Shown piece after piece: positions 43,107 to 51,333 of a DNA stretch of 64,000 bases. The stretch's first letter is position 1. Each line of letters opens with the position of its first letter. A model generated the notes under the pieces. The model was given only the letters and a program-made list of their open reading frames with translations, made no database searches and was not told the DNA's origin. This DNA comes from Cyclobacterium sp. (GTDB lineage Bacteria > Bacteroidota > Bacteroidia > Cytophagales > Cyclobacteriaceae), in contig NZ_JABURL010000095.1 in the NCBI RefSeq assembly GCF_014762705.1, positions 122,034-186,033 of the forward strand. Direction: 5' to 3'. Both the position numbers and the translations under genes were made by a program.

Positions 43107-44636
43107 ATGATGAATAAAGACCTGGAGGAAGATTTTTTGACCATCGAAAACGCAAGGGTAAATTTCTTTGGAAAGACCTTGTTTCAGGAATTGAATTTTA
43201 GGGTAAAAAATGGAGACTCCTGGGCCATTTTGGCTGCTTCCGGTAAAGAAAGGACTGCCTTCCTTGAAACCCTGTTGGGCCGGACTTCCCTGATTGCCGG
43301 AAGGATTTCAAGACCTTTTGCCAGTGCTTACCAGGAAGAACAAAACCGAATGGGCCAGGTAAACAGTTTCAGGGACCTGGTAGCATTTATCTCCCAAAAA
43401 TACACCTTCAAAAATAAATCCAACCAACAACATTTCTATTACCAGCAGCGGTTCAATAGCGCGGAGTCCGAAGAAACGGAGACCGTTGAAGGTTATTTGT
43501 CCGGAGTAGAAAGCAGGAGGGTTGGTACATGGGACATGGAAAAGGTAATCCGGCTTTTTGAATTGGATCAGTTTAAAGATAAATCGCTGATCAAGCTTTC
43601 CAATGGAGAAACGAGGAGATTGGCCATGGCGGTTGCCCTGCTGAAAAATCCACGACTTTTCCTCATGGACATGCCTTTAACAGGCCTTGATGTACAAACA
43701 AGGGATGAATTTGACCAGGTATTGCAAGCCATCATGGCATCCGGTGTGCAGGTGATCATGTCCACTACCGCCCGGGAAATTCCTGCTTCCATTCGGCATT
43801 GCGCCTGGATCGGAGAGGGTAAATTGCAGGTAATCCACAACAGGGAGAAATTGATTCAATTGGAAGCAGTCCATACGCAGTCCCAACATTTATCGGTATC
43901 CCCCTTCAGGCCCTTGCTGAAAGAGGTGAATCATGAGGCAAGACTGAATTCGGTCATTGAAATGAGGGATGTATCCATTAGGTATGGCAACAATACACTC
44001 CTCGATAAAATTAACTGGCAGGTACTTCCTGGTGAAAAATGGCTGATCCAGGGACACAATGGGGCTGGAAAATCCACCTTGATCAGTTTGATTTTAGGAG
44101 AGAATCCCCAATCCTATGCCAATGACATTACCTTGTTTGATAGGAAAAGAGGCACAGGGGAAAGCATATGGGATGTGAAAAGACCAACGGGATTTGTCTC
44201 GTCTGACCTTGCCAGGTATTTTCCCTCCAACCAAACCTGTAAAAAAGTGGTTTTGTCCGGATTTTTTGATACCATGGGGCTCTTTAAAAAAACCAGTCCT
44301 GAGCAGGAAGCCAAAGCTGATGCATGGCTAAAGGCGCTTCAGTTGTCTCATATTGCTGGTTTACGTTTGCAGCAGGTAAGCCTGGAGGAACAAAGGTTCT
44401 GTCTGCTGGCCAGGGCCATGATCAAAAACCCCAGGTTGTTGGTTTTGGATGAGGCCTCTCAGGGAATGGATGAAGAACAAAGAATCAGGTTCAGGTGGCT
44501 GGTAGACCATTTTTGTGAAGAAAGCGGGATGACCCTTTTGTTTGTAAGCCATTATAAGGAGGATGTACCAGCCTGTATCGAGAAGATGATGGAATTGAGC
44601 CGTGGAAAAGCCATTCAAAAAAGTGTAATAATATGA
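43107..44636 (+). CDS. Twin ABC ATPase with one canonical and one degenerate ATP site
   Basis: The 509-aa protein has two ABC domains (about 10-255 and 283-505) and no membrane segment, resembling ModF/PhrA-type ATPases. Domain 1 has a degenerate Walker A (AASGKERT, Lys47 kept but Glu48 at the Ser/Thr place), Met189 where the catalytic Glu should be (LFLMDMP), no H-loop His, but a good signature LSNGE (164-168). Domain 2 has intact Walker A (GHNGAGKST, Lys322), Walker B with Glu449 (LLVLDEA) and H-loop His (VSHYKED), but a degenerate signature (VSLEE, 424-428). One composite site is therefore canonical and the other lost. Role unknown. It overlaps the next gene by 4 bp. Confidence 0.9.
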   Translation: MMNKDLEEDFLTIENARVNFFGKTLFQELNFRVKNGDSWAILAASGKERTAFLETLLGRTSLIAGRISRPFASAYQEEQNRMGQVNSFRDLVAFISQKYTFKNKSNQQHFYYQQRFNSAESEETETVEGYLSGVESRRVGTWDMEKVIRLFELDQFKDKSLIKLSNGETRRLAMAVALLKNPRLFLMDMPLTGLDVQTRDEFDQVLQAIMASGVQVIMSTTAREIPASIRHCAWIGEGKLQVIHNREKLIQLEAVHTQSQHLSVSPFRPLLKEVNHEARLNSVIEMRDVSIRYGNNTLLDKINWQVLPGEKWLIQGHNGAGKSTLISLILGENPQSYANDITLFDRKRGTGESIWDVKRPTGFVSSDLARYFPSNQTCKKVVLSGFFDTMGLFKKTSPEQEAKADAWLKALQLSHIAGLRLQQVSLEEQRFCLLARAMIKNPRLLVLDEASQGMDEEQRIRFRWLVDHFCEESGMTLLFVSHYKEDVPACIEKMMELSRGKAIQKSVII

Positions 44637-44959
44637 GTATTGCAGAAGCACAGGAAAAAGTAGATCAATGGATTCGCAGCCATGGAGTCAGGTATTTCAA
44701 TGAATTGACCAATATGGCTATTTTGACAGAAGAGGTTGGGGAGGTGGCCCGTATCATGGCCAGGAAGTACGGAGAACAATCATTCAAGGAAAGCGACAAA
44801 GATAAGGAATTGGCGGATGAAATGGCCGATGTATTGTGGGTATTGATTTGCCTGGCCAATCAGACTGGGGTGGACCTGACAAAGGCTTTGGAAAATAATT
44901 TTGAAAAGAAAACCATCCGGGATAAAGACAGGCACAAGAATAACGAGAAGTTAGGTTGA
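44633..44959 (+). CDS. MazG-like nucleotide pyrophosphohydrolase
   Basis: A 108-aa all-alpha NTP pyrophosphohydrolase. The metal-binding ExxE-(x)n-ExxD pattern is visible as LTEEVGEVARIMARKYGE followed by KELADEMADVLWVLICLAN. Small MazG-like and dCTPase-like enzymes hydrolyse (d)NTPs to monophosphates for housecleaning; the exact substrate is not readable. The start overlaps the ABC ATPase stop (ATGA), so this is the end of the 40902-44959 run. Confidence 0.9.
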   Translation: MSIAEAQEKVDQWIRSHGVRYFNELTNMAILTEEVGEVARIMARKYGEQSFKESDKDKELADEMADVLWVLICLANQTGVDLTKALENNFEKKTIRDKDRHKNNEKLG

Positions 44960-45268
44960 GGATATTTTTTCTACTGAATTCCGATACTGGATTATTAAGC
45001 CAGGGAATATTGACAGAATAGTCCTGGGATTCTTTGGGTAGCTCTTTTTTTTCCATGAGCAAAAATGGGCCTAAATATCAGGAAACCCCAGGCCTCTAAA
45101 AAATTTTACTGCTCAGGGTTTGACAAAAAGATGTATTGCAGCTATTCCGGGAAGTAAGGAATACCTGTTTGAAACATAAATTGACCTATCGCATAAGAAT
45201 TGGGGAAATTTTTCATTATTTTTTTCTAATTTACTTGAAATTAACTTTAAACGTTTCCCTGATTTACC
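44960..45268 (+). other. Intergenic region before the sugar-oxidation cluster
   Basis: 309 bp without a gene. The 3' part is AT-rich and holds the 8-bp palindrome AAACGTTT (45249-45256), 13 bp before the ATG of the 1053-aa protein, similar to half-sites of LacI-type operators. No convincing terminator or full promoter match was found. Short frames on the minus strand have no family features. Confidence 0.4.
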
Positions 45269-48200
45269 ATGGATAAGGCCCGGAATACCAACAATAACCA
45301 TTTTTACTTTTTAAGCCGGATTTGGCTTTTTTTATTTCCAGGTATTTTGTTACTCTTTTATGCTACTGGAAGAAGTACCGCAGAGACAACAGGTTTCTCC
45401 ACAGACAGGCAGGAGCCCAGAAGGGCCGAGATCCTGTTTTTGGGCCATTCCAGCCAGCACCATGATTCCCGAAGATATGCTCCATGGCTGGCTACCGCTA
45501 TTTTCAATAGTGGGATCAACCTCACGTATACGGAATCCTTGGACGATATCAATTCAGATAATCTGGCCAAATTTGATGGGCTGGTAATCTATGCCAATCA
45601 TGAGTATTTATCTCCCGGTCAGGAAATGGCCATGCGTGATTTTGTTGAAGGGGGCAAAGGGTTGATTCCATTGCATTCTGCAACAGGCTGCTTTAAAAAC
45701 TCTGAATGGTATATCCGCACCATAGGTGGGCAGTTTGCTTCACATGGAACGGGAAATTTTGCCACTGAACTAAAGGACAGGAATCATCCTGTATTGGCTG
45801 GGCTGGAGGAGTTTAACACCTGGGATGAAACTTACCGCCATCAGCACATCAACAGTGATATCAATGTACTTATGGAGCGGGTAGAAGGGGCACATCGCGA
45901 GCCCTATACCTGGACCCGGGAGGAAGGAAAAGGAAGGGTGTTTTATACAGCCTATGGCCACAATGACAGCACCTGGCAGCATCCCGGATTTCTGAAATTG
46001 GTAGAGAACGGAATTTTCTGGGCCATGGGAGAAGAGGTGAAAGCTCAGGTGACAGCCTTGGAAATTCCACAGGTATCCATATACGAGGAGCCCATTTCGG
46101 ATTTTACCAAAAGGTATGAGGTCCCAAAAATCCAGGAAGCACTCAGTCCCGAAGCATCCCTGAAGCTAATCCAGAGACCGGCAGATTTTGAAATTAGCCT
46201 TTTCGCGGCTGAACCCGATATTGTCAATCCAATAGCAATGGCCTGGGACGAAAAGGGCAGGCTGTGGATTGTGGAATCGGTGGATTATCCCAATACCTTC
46301 AAAGAAACAGACGGAGCCGCCAATGACCGGATCAAGATCTGTGAAGACACCAATGGAGATGGTAGAGCAGATAAATTTACTGTTTTTGCAGACGGACTGA
46401 ATATTCCGACTTCTTTGGTTTTTGCCAATGGAGGAGTGATTGTGTCCATGGCACCCGATTTTGTTTTCATGAAGGACAGCAATGGAGACGATAAGGCTGA
46501 TGTTTTCGAAACCATCATGACCGGATGGGGTAAAAGCGATACCCATGCAGGCCCTTCCAACCTGATGTATGGCTTTGACAATAAGATATGGGGAGTGACA
46601 GGATATTCTGGATTTGACGGCACTATCAATGGGGAACCCTGGCGGTTTCCACAGGGCCTTTATCATTTCAAACCGGATGGAAGCGACTTCAATTATCTGG
46701 CAAGTTCTTCTAACAATACATGGGGCCTGGGATTCTCAGAGGATAACCATGTATTTATTTCCACGGCTAACAATACCCATTCCGCTTATTATTCCATTCC
46801 TGCAAAATTCCTGCAAAGGGCTTTTCCCGAAGCAGAGGAAGGAGCGAAAAAGCCCCCTTTCAGCATTCAATCCATCCAGAAAATAGATGGGCACTATGAT
46901 GCCCATGCCATGACGCCAAACCTCAGGCAGGTGGACGTGGTTGGAGGATTTACTTCAGCAGCTGGCATACGCCTGTATACGGCCAGGGATTTTCCCAAAT
47001 CTTACTGGAACAGGGTGGCTTTTGTCAATGAGCCCACAATCCGGCTTACCCATAACGCTATCCTGGAGCCAAACGGTGCGGGGTTTGCTGAGAAAGATGG
47101 CTGGAACCTTTTGGCCAGTTCTGATGAATGGTTTGGTCCGGTGCAGGCAGAGGTGGGACCGGATGGGGCGGTATGGATTGCCGATTGGTATAATTTCATC
47201 ATCCAGCACAACGTTTTTGTAGAAAGACAAGCCCCCTCCAGAATGGTATTGCCTTTCACCGAGCAGCCCCATGGGCAGGGTAATGCCTTTCAAAGTGAAC
47301 TCAGGGATACCAATCATGGCAGGATTTACCGGGTGATTTATAAAGAGGCACCTGCCTATTCCCCAAAATCTTTATCAAAAGAGGATCCTTCGGCATTGGT
47401 CAATACCCTGTCCGATGATAACATGTTCTGGAGAATGACCGCCCAGCGGCTTTTGGTCGAATCAGGTAACCAAGACCACCTGAATGCGCTGTATACCCTG
47501 GTGAATGACAGGAGTCTGGATGAAATTGGGCTGAATAGCGCTGCGGTCCACGCCTTGTGGACCCTGCATGGCCTTGGGGCGCTGGATGGTAGTAATAAGG
47601 AAGCAATGGAAGTTGCTTTGGGGGCATTGACCCATCCTGCACCGGGGGTTAGAAAAGCAGCCCTGGAAGTATTGCCCAAAAATGAGGTAAGTTTAAAGGC
47701 TATTCATGCTTCCGGAATTTTACAGGATGAAAACCTCAATACCAGAATGCATGCCTTTTTGTCACTGGTAGAAATGCCAGAAAATGCAATTATAGGGGAA
47801 TCGATCCATGAAGCAAGTCTTATTGGAGAGAATGAAACAGACGATTGGTTGACAAAAGCATTATTTGCTGCGGCCAGTCATCATTCCGAAAGTTTTCTTG
47901 CTGCCGCAGCCAAAGAAGGAAAGGCATCTTCGGGACTTCTGGACCGCCTGATAGCCGGTGTAAAAAATGAAAGGTACGAATTGGGAAGAAGAAGTTACCT
48001 TCAGTATTCCCCTGATCTGCAGGACAAGGAAATTCTCCTATCCGCCACTGTGTCAGGCAGGGGAGGGGAAAAACCCAATGGAGTTATCCTTGCTCATGGA
48101 GACCGGGAAAATGGCTACTCCTTTTACATGGAAAATGGACAGTTGGTTTTTCAGGTGAACCGGCAGGGCCGGGCTTATATTGCCACTACTGAAATGGAAT

Positions 48201-48430
48201 TGCCAGAAAGTTTTGAGGCCAGGGCACATATCAAAGCTTCTGGCGAAATGGAAATAGCGGTTGATGGAAAAACTGCAGCCAGGGTAGAGTCAAAAGGCCA
48301 TTTTATGGGGGTATTGCGTCCCAGTCTGCGTACTGGCCGGGATTTTGGAGGTGAAGACAATGCAGGGTCGTATGAAGGAGAACATCCCTTTGAAGGGACT
48401 CTTAGAGAGGTAGTACTTGAGTTAAAATGA
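45269..48430 (+). CDS. ThuA domain / membrane-bound-dehydrogenase-type propeller / HEAT / beta-sandwich fusion
   Basis: An exported 1053-aa multidomain protein. Signal segment about 14-32 (WLFLFPGILLLFYATG). ThuA domain about 53-255: AEILFLGHSSQHHDSRRYAP, GGKGLIPLHSATGCFKNSEW and NHPVLAGLEEFNTWDETYRH. A PVC/Bacteroidota dehydrogenase-type beta-propeller at about 305-650 has IAMAWDEKGRLWIVESVDYP, two calcium-loop-like sequences (DTNGDGRADKF and DSNGDDKADVF) and GPDGAVWIADWYNFIIQHN. Helical repeats follow (about 705-895, HEAT-like), then a concanavalin-like beta-sandwich (about 905-1053). Related proteins usually carry a CxxCH cytochrome; none is present. The next gene, overlapping by 4 bp, encodes an azurin-like protein that could take its electrons. 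The substrate is probably a sugar. Confidence 0.85.
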   Translation: MDKARNTNNNHFYFLSRIWLFLFPGILLLFYATGRSTAETTGFSTDRQEPRRAEILFLGHSSQHHDSRRYAPWLATAIFNSGINLTYTESLDDINSDNLAKFDGLVIYANHEYLSPGQEMAMRDFVEGGKGLIPLHSATGCFKNSEWYIRTIGGQFASHGTGNFATELKDRNHPVLAGLEEFNTWDETYRHQHINSDINVLMERVEGAHREPYTWTREEGKGRVFYTAYGHNDSTWQHPGFLKLVENGIFWAMGEEVKAQVTALEIPQVSIYEEPISDFTKRYEVPKIQEALSPEASLKLIQRPADFEISLFAAEPDIVNPIAMAWDEKGRLWIVESVDYPNTFKETDGAANDRIKICEDTNGDGRADKFTVFADGLNIPTSLVFANGGVIVSMAPDFVFMKDSNGDDKADVFETIMTGWGKSDTHAGPSNLMYGFDNKIWGVTGYSGFDGTINGEPWRFPQGLYHFKPDGSDFNYLASSSNNTWGLGFSEDNHVFISTANNTHSAYYSIPAKFLQRAFPEAEEGAKKPPFSIQSIQKIDGHYDAHAMTPNLRQVDVVGGFTSAAGIRLYTARDFPKSYWNRVAFVNEPTIRLTHNAILEPNGAGFAEKDGWNLLASSDEWFGPVQAEVGPDGAVWIADWYNFIIQHNVFVERQAPSRMVLPFTEQPHGQGNAFQSELRDTNHGRIYRVIYKEAPAYSPKSLSKEDPSALVNTLSDDNMFWRMTAQRLLVESGNQDHLNALYTLVNDRSLDEIGLNSAAVHALWTLHGLGALDGSNKEAMEVALGALTHPAPGVRKAALEVLPKNEVSLKAIHASGILQDENLNTRMHAFLSLVEMPENAIIGESIHEASLIGENETDDWLTKALFAAASHHSESFLAAAAKEGKASSGLLDRLIAGVKNERYELGRRSYLQYSPDLQDKEILLSATVSGRGGEKPNGVILAHGDRENGYSFYMENGQLVFQVNRQGRAYIATTEMELPESFEARAHIKASGEMEIAVDGKTAARVESKGHFMGVLRPSLRTGRDFGGEDNAGSYEGEHPFEGTLREVVLELK

Positions 48431-49092
48431 TAGATGTAATGAATTACCGGTGGTTATTATTGTCAGGCCTTGGTTTGCTGCTGATGGGGGAAATAGCTAA
48501 AACCACGCCGGAACCTGGGCAGAAAAATCAATCGACCAGGACCGAAGAAAATCTGGAGAATGGTAAAACAAGCCCAGCAGGCCTGGATCAAAATTTCCGG
48601 CTTGTTAGCAGGGAAGAAGTTTTGAAAGAGGGCTTTGCAGGTACAAAGAGAAAGATGGTGGCTGAGGAGATTTTACCGAAAAAAGTGGGGTCAGCTTCTC
48701 AGGAGAGGGCAAGGACCGTAGTGATAGAAATTGTTCCGGAATTGATGAAATATGATACGGATACCTTCACTGTTAAAACTGGGGAGAAAATAATGCTGGA
48801 GTTGGATAATCTTGATGGCATGCAACATAACCTGCTGATCCTAAAGCCGGGTAGCCTTGAAAAAGTGGGGAAAGCTGCGGATGCCATGCTAAGGGATCCC
48901 AGGGCTTCTGAAAAGCATTATGTTCCCGAAATACCCGAGGTATTGTTTGCTACTGAGATGTTGGGACCCGGGGAATTATATACCCTTAACTTTACCGTAC
49001 CGGATACACCTGGTGATTATCCTTTTGTGTGCACCTTTCCCGGGCATTGGCGCATGATGAATGGGATCATGCGGGTAGAGGCAGGGAACTAA
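48427..49092 (+). CDS. Azurin/plastocyanin-like blue copper protein
   Basis: The 221-aa product has a short export signal or anchor (about 7-24, YRWLLLSGLGLLLMG), an 80-residue linker, and a cupredoxin domain (about 100-221). Copper ligands fit azurin: His in DGMQHNLLIL, and Cys202, His207 and Met211 in VCTFPGHWRMM, where CTFPGH plus four to Met is the azurin spacing. It is a periplasmic or surface electron carrier. The gene overlaps the ThuA/dehydrogenase fusion (ATGA), so it is a plausible redox partner for it. Confidence 0.9.
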   Translation: MIDVMNYRWLLLSGLGLLLMGEIAKTTPEPGQKNQSTRTEENLENGKTSPAGLDQNFRLVSREEVLKEGFAGTKRKMVAEEILPKKVGSASQERARTVVIEIVPELMKYDTDTFTVKTGEKIMLELDNLDGMQHNLLILKPGSLEKVGKAADAMLRDPRASEKHYVPEIPEVLFATEMLGPGELYTLNFTVPDTPGDYPFVCTFPGHWRMMNGIMRVEAGN

Positions 49093-49127
49093 GGAAAGTA
49101 TTAATTTATATATATAGGAATCATAAA

Positions 49128-49886
49128 ATGAAAAGAAACCCAAAATTTTCCCAAACGATACCTTTGCTATTGCTGGCATGGCTTTGCATATTTCCTGGCA
49201 ATGGCCGGGCAAATGGATGCTTACCTGATGTCACAAATCCGCCAGCTGATCCGATCCGGGTACTTCTGCTGGGAGGAGGGGCATCCCACGATTTCGATAC
49301 CTGGTACAAAAATGCAGATGTGGAAACACTGGAAAAGGGAGGCTTTGCCGAAGTAACCTACACCGATGATCCGGAGTCCATTTTGGCCTTGTTGGACGAC
49401 ATGGATGTGTTGTACCTGAGTAATAATCAGCCAATAGCAGATCCAGCAACAAGAAAAGCCATATTTGATTTTGCGGCTTCCGGCAAAGGATTGATTCTTG
49501 GTCATGCCGCATTGTGGTACAATTGGGAAGATTGGCCGGAATACAATGTCCATTTGGCCAGTGGAGGATCCCGGGGTCATGATCGCTTTGGAGCTTTTGA
49601 TGTAACCGTTCTGGACAAAAACCATCCGGTAATGGAAGGCCTTCCCCCATCATTTAAGCTAAAAGACGAGCTGTATTATTTTAAGGTAGATAAGGATGGA
49701 CCGGGAATCAAGGTATTGGCAGAGGCAAGTACCAGTGAAACCGGTCCCTTCCCTTCGATATTTGTGATTAAGCATCCAGACACCAGGATGGTGGGTATTG
49801 CTTTGGGACATGATGGTGAATCCCATAATCTGGATACCTACCAGAAGTTGCTGAGAAATGCCGTCAGTTGGGTAGCCGGAAAGTAA
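49128..49886 (+). CDS. ThuA domain protein, exported
   Basis: A 252-aa protein from ATG 49128 with a signal peptide (SQTIPLLLLAWLCIFPGNGRA); the frame is open upstream to 49029 inside the cupredoxin gene, but those starts are unlikely. The ThuA domain spans about 42-250: IRVLLLGGGASHDFDTWY, EVTYTDDPESI, GKGLILGHAALWYNWEDWPE, NHPVMEGLPPSFKLKDELYY and IALGHDGESHN. It is the third ThuA domain in the window and lies between the copper protein and the Gfo/Idh dehydrogenase, the gene combination known from 3-keto-disaccharide catabolism (ThuA-ThuB). The reaction is not proven here. Confidence 0.88.
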   Translation: MKRNPKFSQTIPLLLLAWLCIFPGNGRANGCLPDVTNPPADPIRVLLLGGGASHDFDTWYKNADVETLEKGGFAEVTYTDDPESILALLDDMDVLYLSNNQPIADPATRKAIFDFAASGKGLILGHAALWYNWEDWPEYNVHLASGGSRGHDRFGAFDVTVLDKNHPVMEGLPPSFKLKDELYYFKVDKDGPGIKVLAEASTSETGPFPSIFVIKHPDTRMVGIALGHDGESHNLDTYQKLLRNAVSWVAGK

Positions 49887-50015
49887 TAGCGTAAATATTT
49901 CACCAATATCGCTTTTTTAAAAGGACATTGCCCCAAAAAGGGAAGGCAAGTAGAAGGAAAAAAATTATTACGTACTGGTGAATTTGTAATTCCAGCGGTA
50001 GATACCTTTCTTTTT

Positions 50016-50029
50016 AAAATCGCGATTTT
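50016..50029. promoter_or_regulatory. Perfect 14-bp palindrome upstream of the Gfo/Idh gene
   Basis: AAAATCGCGATTTT is a perfect palindrome ending 26 bp before the ATG at 50056, within a 169-bp gap. Position and symmetry suit an operator, or a weak hairpin in the 5' leader. No regulator gene is adjacent. Confidence 0.4.
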
Positions 50030-50055
50030 TTGTTTAACCAAAAAGCACCATTACA

Positions 50056-51171
50056 ATGAGTCAAAAACAAATTACAGTAGTCATCGTGGGCATGGGTTTC
50101 GGTAAAGAATTTATTCCGATATACCAAAGTCATCCCAATATCAAGGCAGTGGGTATCTGTACCCGAAACCAAAAAACCCTGGATGAATTAGCAGCAAAGT
50201 TCCATTTGGACAAGAACCTTTGTTTTACAGATTTCAATGAGGTACCCAAAAGGGATGACGTGGATGCCATCCATGTGGTAACCCCTGTTCCTGAACATGC
50301 CAGGATGACCCTGGCATCTCTAAATGCCAATAAACATACCGCTTGTACCATTCCCATGGCAATGACGGTGGAAGACTGTAAGGCGATAGTGGAAGCCAAA
50401 AGGAAAGCCAATAAGGTTTATATGATGATGGAAACAGCACTTTATACCCGGGAATTCCTTTATGGACTCAAACTGGCAGAGACCGGTCAACTGGGACGCA
50501 TACAATTTGTAAGGGGCTCCCATATTCAGGACATGAGCATGGAAGGCTGGGCAGCATACTGGAAAGGTTTCCCTCCCATGCTCAACGGTACCCATGCCAT
50601 TTCGCCCTTGCTGCGCATCAATAATACCAAGGCCGAGACAGTGGTTTGCCATGGTTCCGGCAGATTGTCTGAAGACCTTGCCAGCCGATACGGCTCTCCT
50701 TTTGCGGTGGAAACGGCAACTTTTACCCTGAAAAATTCCGATGTCATTGCAGAAGCTACCCGGTCCTTATTTGATGTGGTTAGGCAATACAGGGAATCCT
50801 ATGATGTGTATGGTACTAAAATGTCTTTTGAGTGGGAGCAATTGGAAGATGAAAAACATGTTATTTTTGATGGTGGGGAAAATGCGGAGCGCATAGACGT
50901 TCCTGATACCGATGAGCTGCTGATTGAACCCATCAAACATTTTACCAAACGGGAAAAAATAGATGACCCCAATCATGTGTCCTTTTTACAGGGTGCAGGA
51001 CATGGAGGTTCACACCCCCATTTGGTGCAGGAGTTTGTGGCAGCCATTGTGGAAGGAAGGGATTCCGCTGTAGATGCTTCTACTGCCGCCAACTATACCT
51101 GTGCAGGGATCTGTGCTCATGAGTCGGCCATGAACAATGGCAAGCGAATAAGTATTCCGGATTTTGAATAA
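50056..51171 (+). CDS. Gfo/Idh/MocA family oxidoreductase
   Basis: A 371-aa NAD(P)-dependent sugar or inositol dehydrogenase-like protein. N-terminal Rossmann domain (1-125): TVVIVGMGFGKEFIPIY, then VDAIHVVTPVPEHARMTLAS and the family's substrate-loop region with TACTIPMAMTVEDCKAI, in place of the usual ExP-(L/M)A. C-terminal alpha/beta domain from about 130 with GRIQFVRGSHIQDMSMEGW and MLNGTHAISPLLRI, where His is likely catalytic. It has no signal peptide, so it is cytoplasmic, unlike its exported ThuA neighbours. The equivalent of the ThuB partner is the best guess; substrate unknown. Confidence 0.88.
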   Translation: MSQKQITVVIVGMGFGKEFIPIYQSHPNIKAVGICTRNQKTLDELAAKFHLDKNLCFTDFNEVPKRDDVDAIHVVTPVPEHARMTLASLNANKHTACTIPMAMTVEDCKAIVEAKRKANKVYMMMETALYTREFLYGLKLAETGQLGRIQFVRGSHIQDMSMEGWAAYWKGFPPMLNGTHAISPLLRINNTKAETVVCHGSGRLSEDLASRYGSPFAVETATFTLKNSDVIAEATRSLFDVVRQYRESYDVYGTKMSFEWEQLEDEKHVIFDGGENAERIDVPDTDELLIEPIKHFTKREKIDDPNHVSFLQGAGHGGSHPHLVQEFVAAIVEGRDSAVDASTAANYTCAGICAHESAMNNGKRISIPDFE

Positions 51172-51227
51172 TTAAAGACGAATCGGCTTTGGTAATTGAA
51201 ACCTGTGGGGCTGTTTCTGAGGAAATG

Positions 51228-51278
51228 GCCAACACATTGGAGCTGGCAGCCTTTGGCCAACAGCTCCGATGTGTTGGC
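51228..51278 (+). terminator. Strong 18-bp hairpin after the Gfo/Idh gene
   Basis: GCCAACACATTGGAGCTG (51228-51245) pairs with 51261-51278 over 18 positions (one G-U), with a 15-nt loop. It begins 57 bp after the Gfo/Idh stop and 56 bp before the next gene. There is no T tract directly after it, so classical termination is uncertain. It could be a transcript-end stabiliser or a structured leader of the GH43 genes. Confidence 0.5.
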
Positions 51279-51333
51279 AATAGAAGGCCTGGCTTTTTCG
51301 TAAAGAAATATTTGCAGGAAAATAAAAAAGCAC

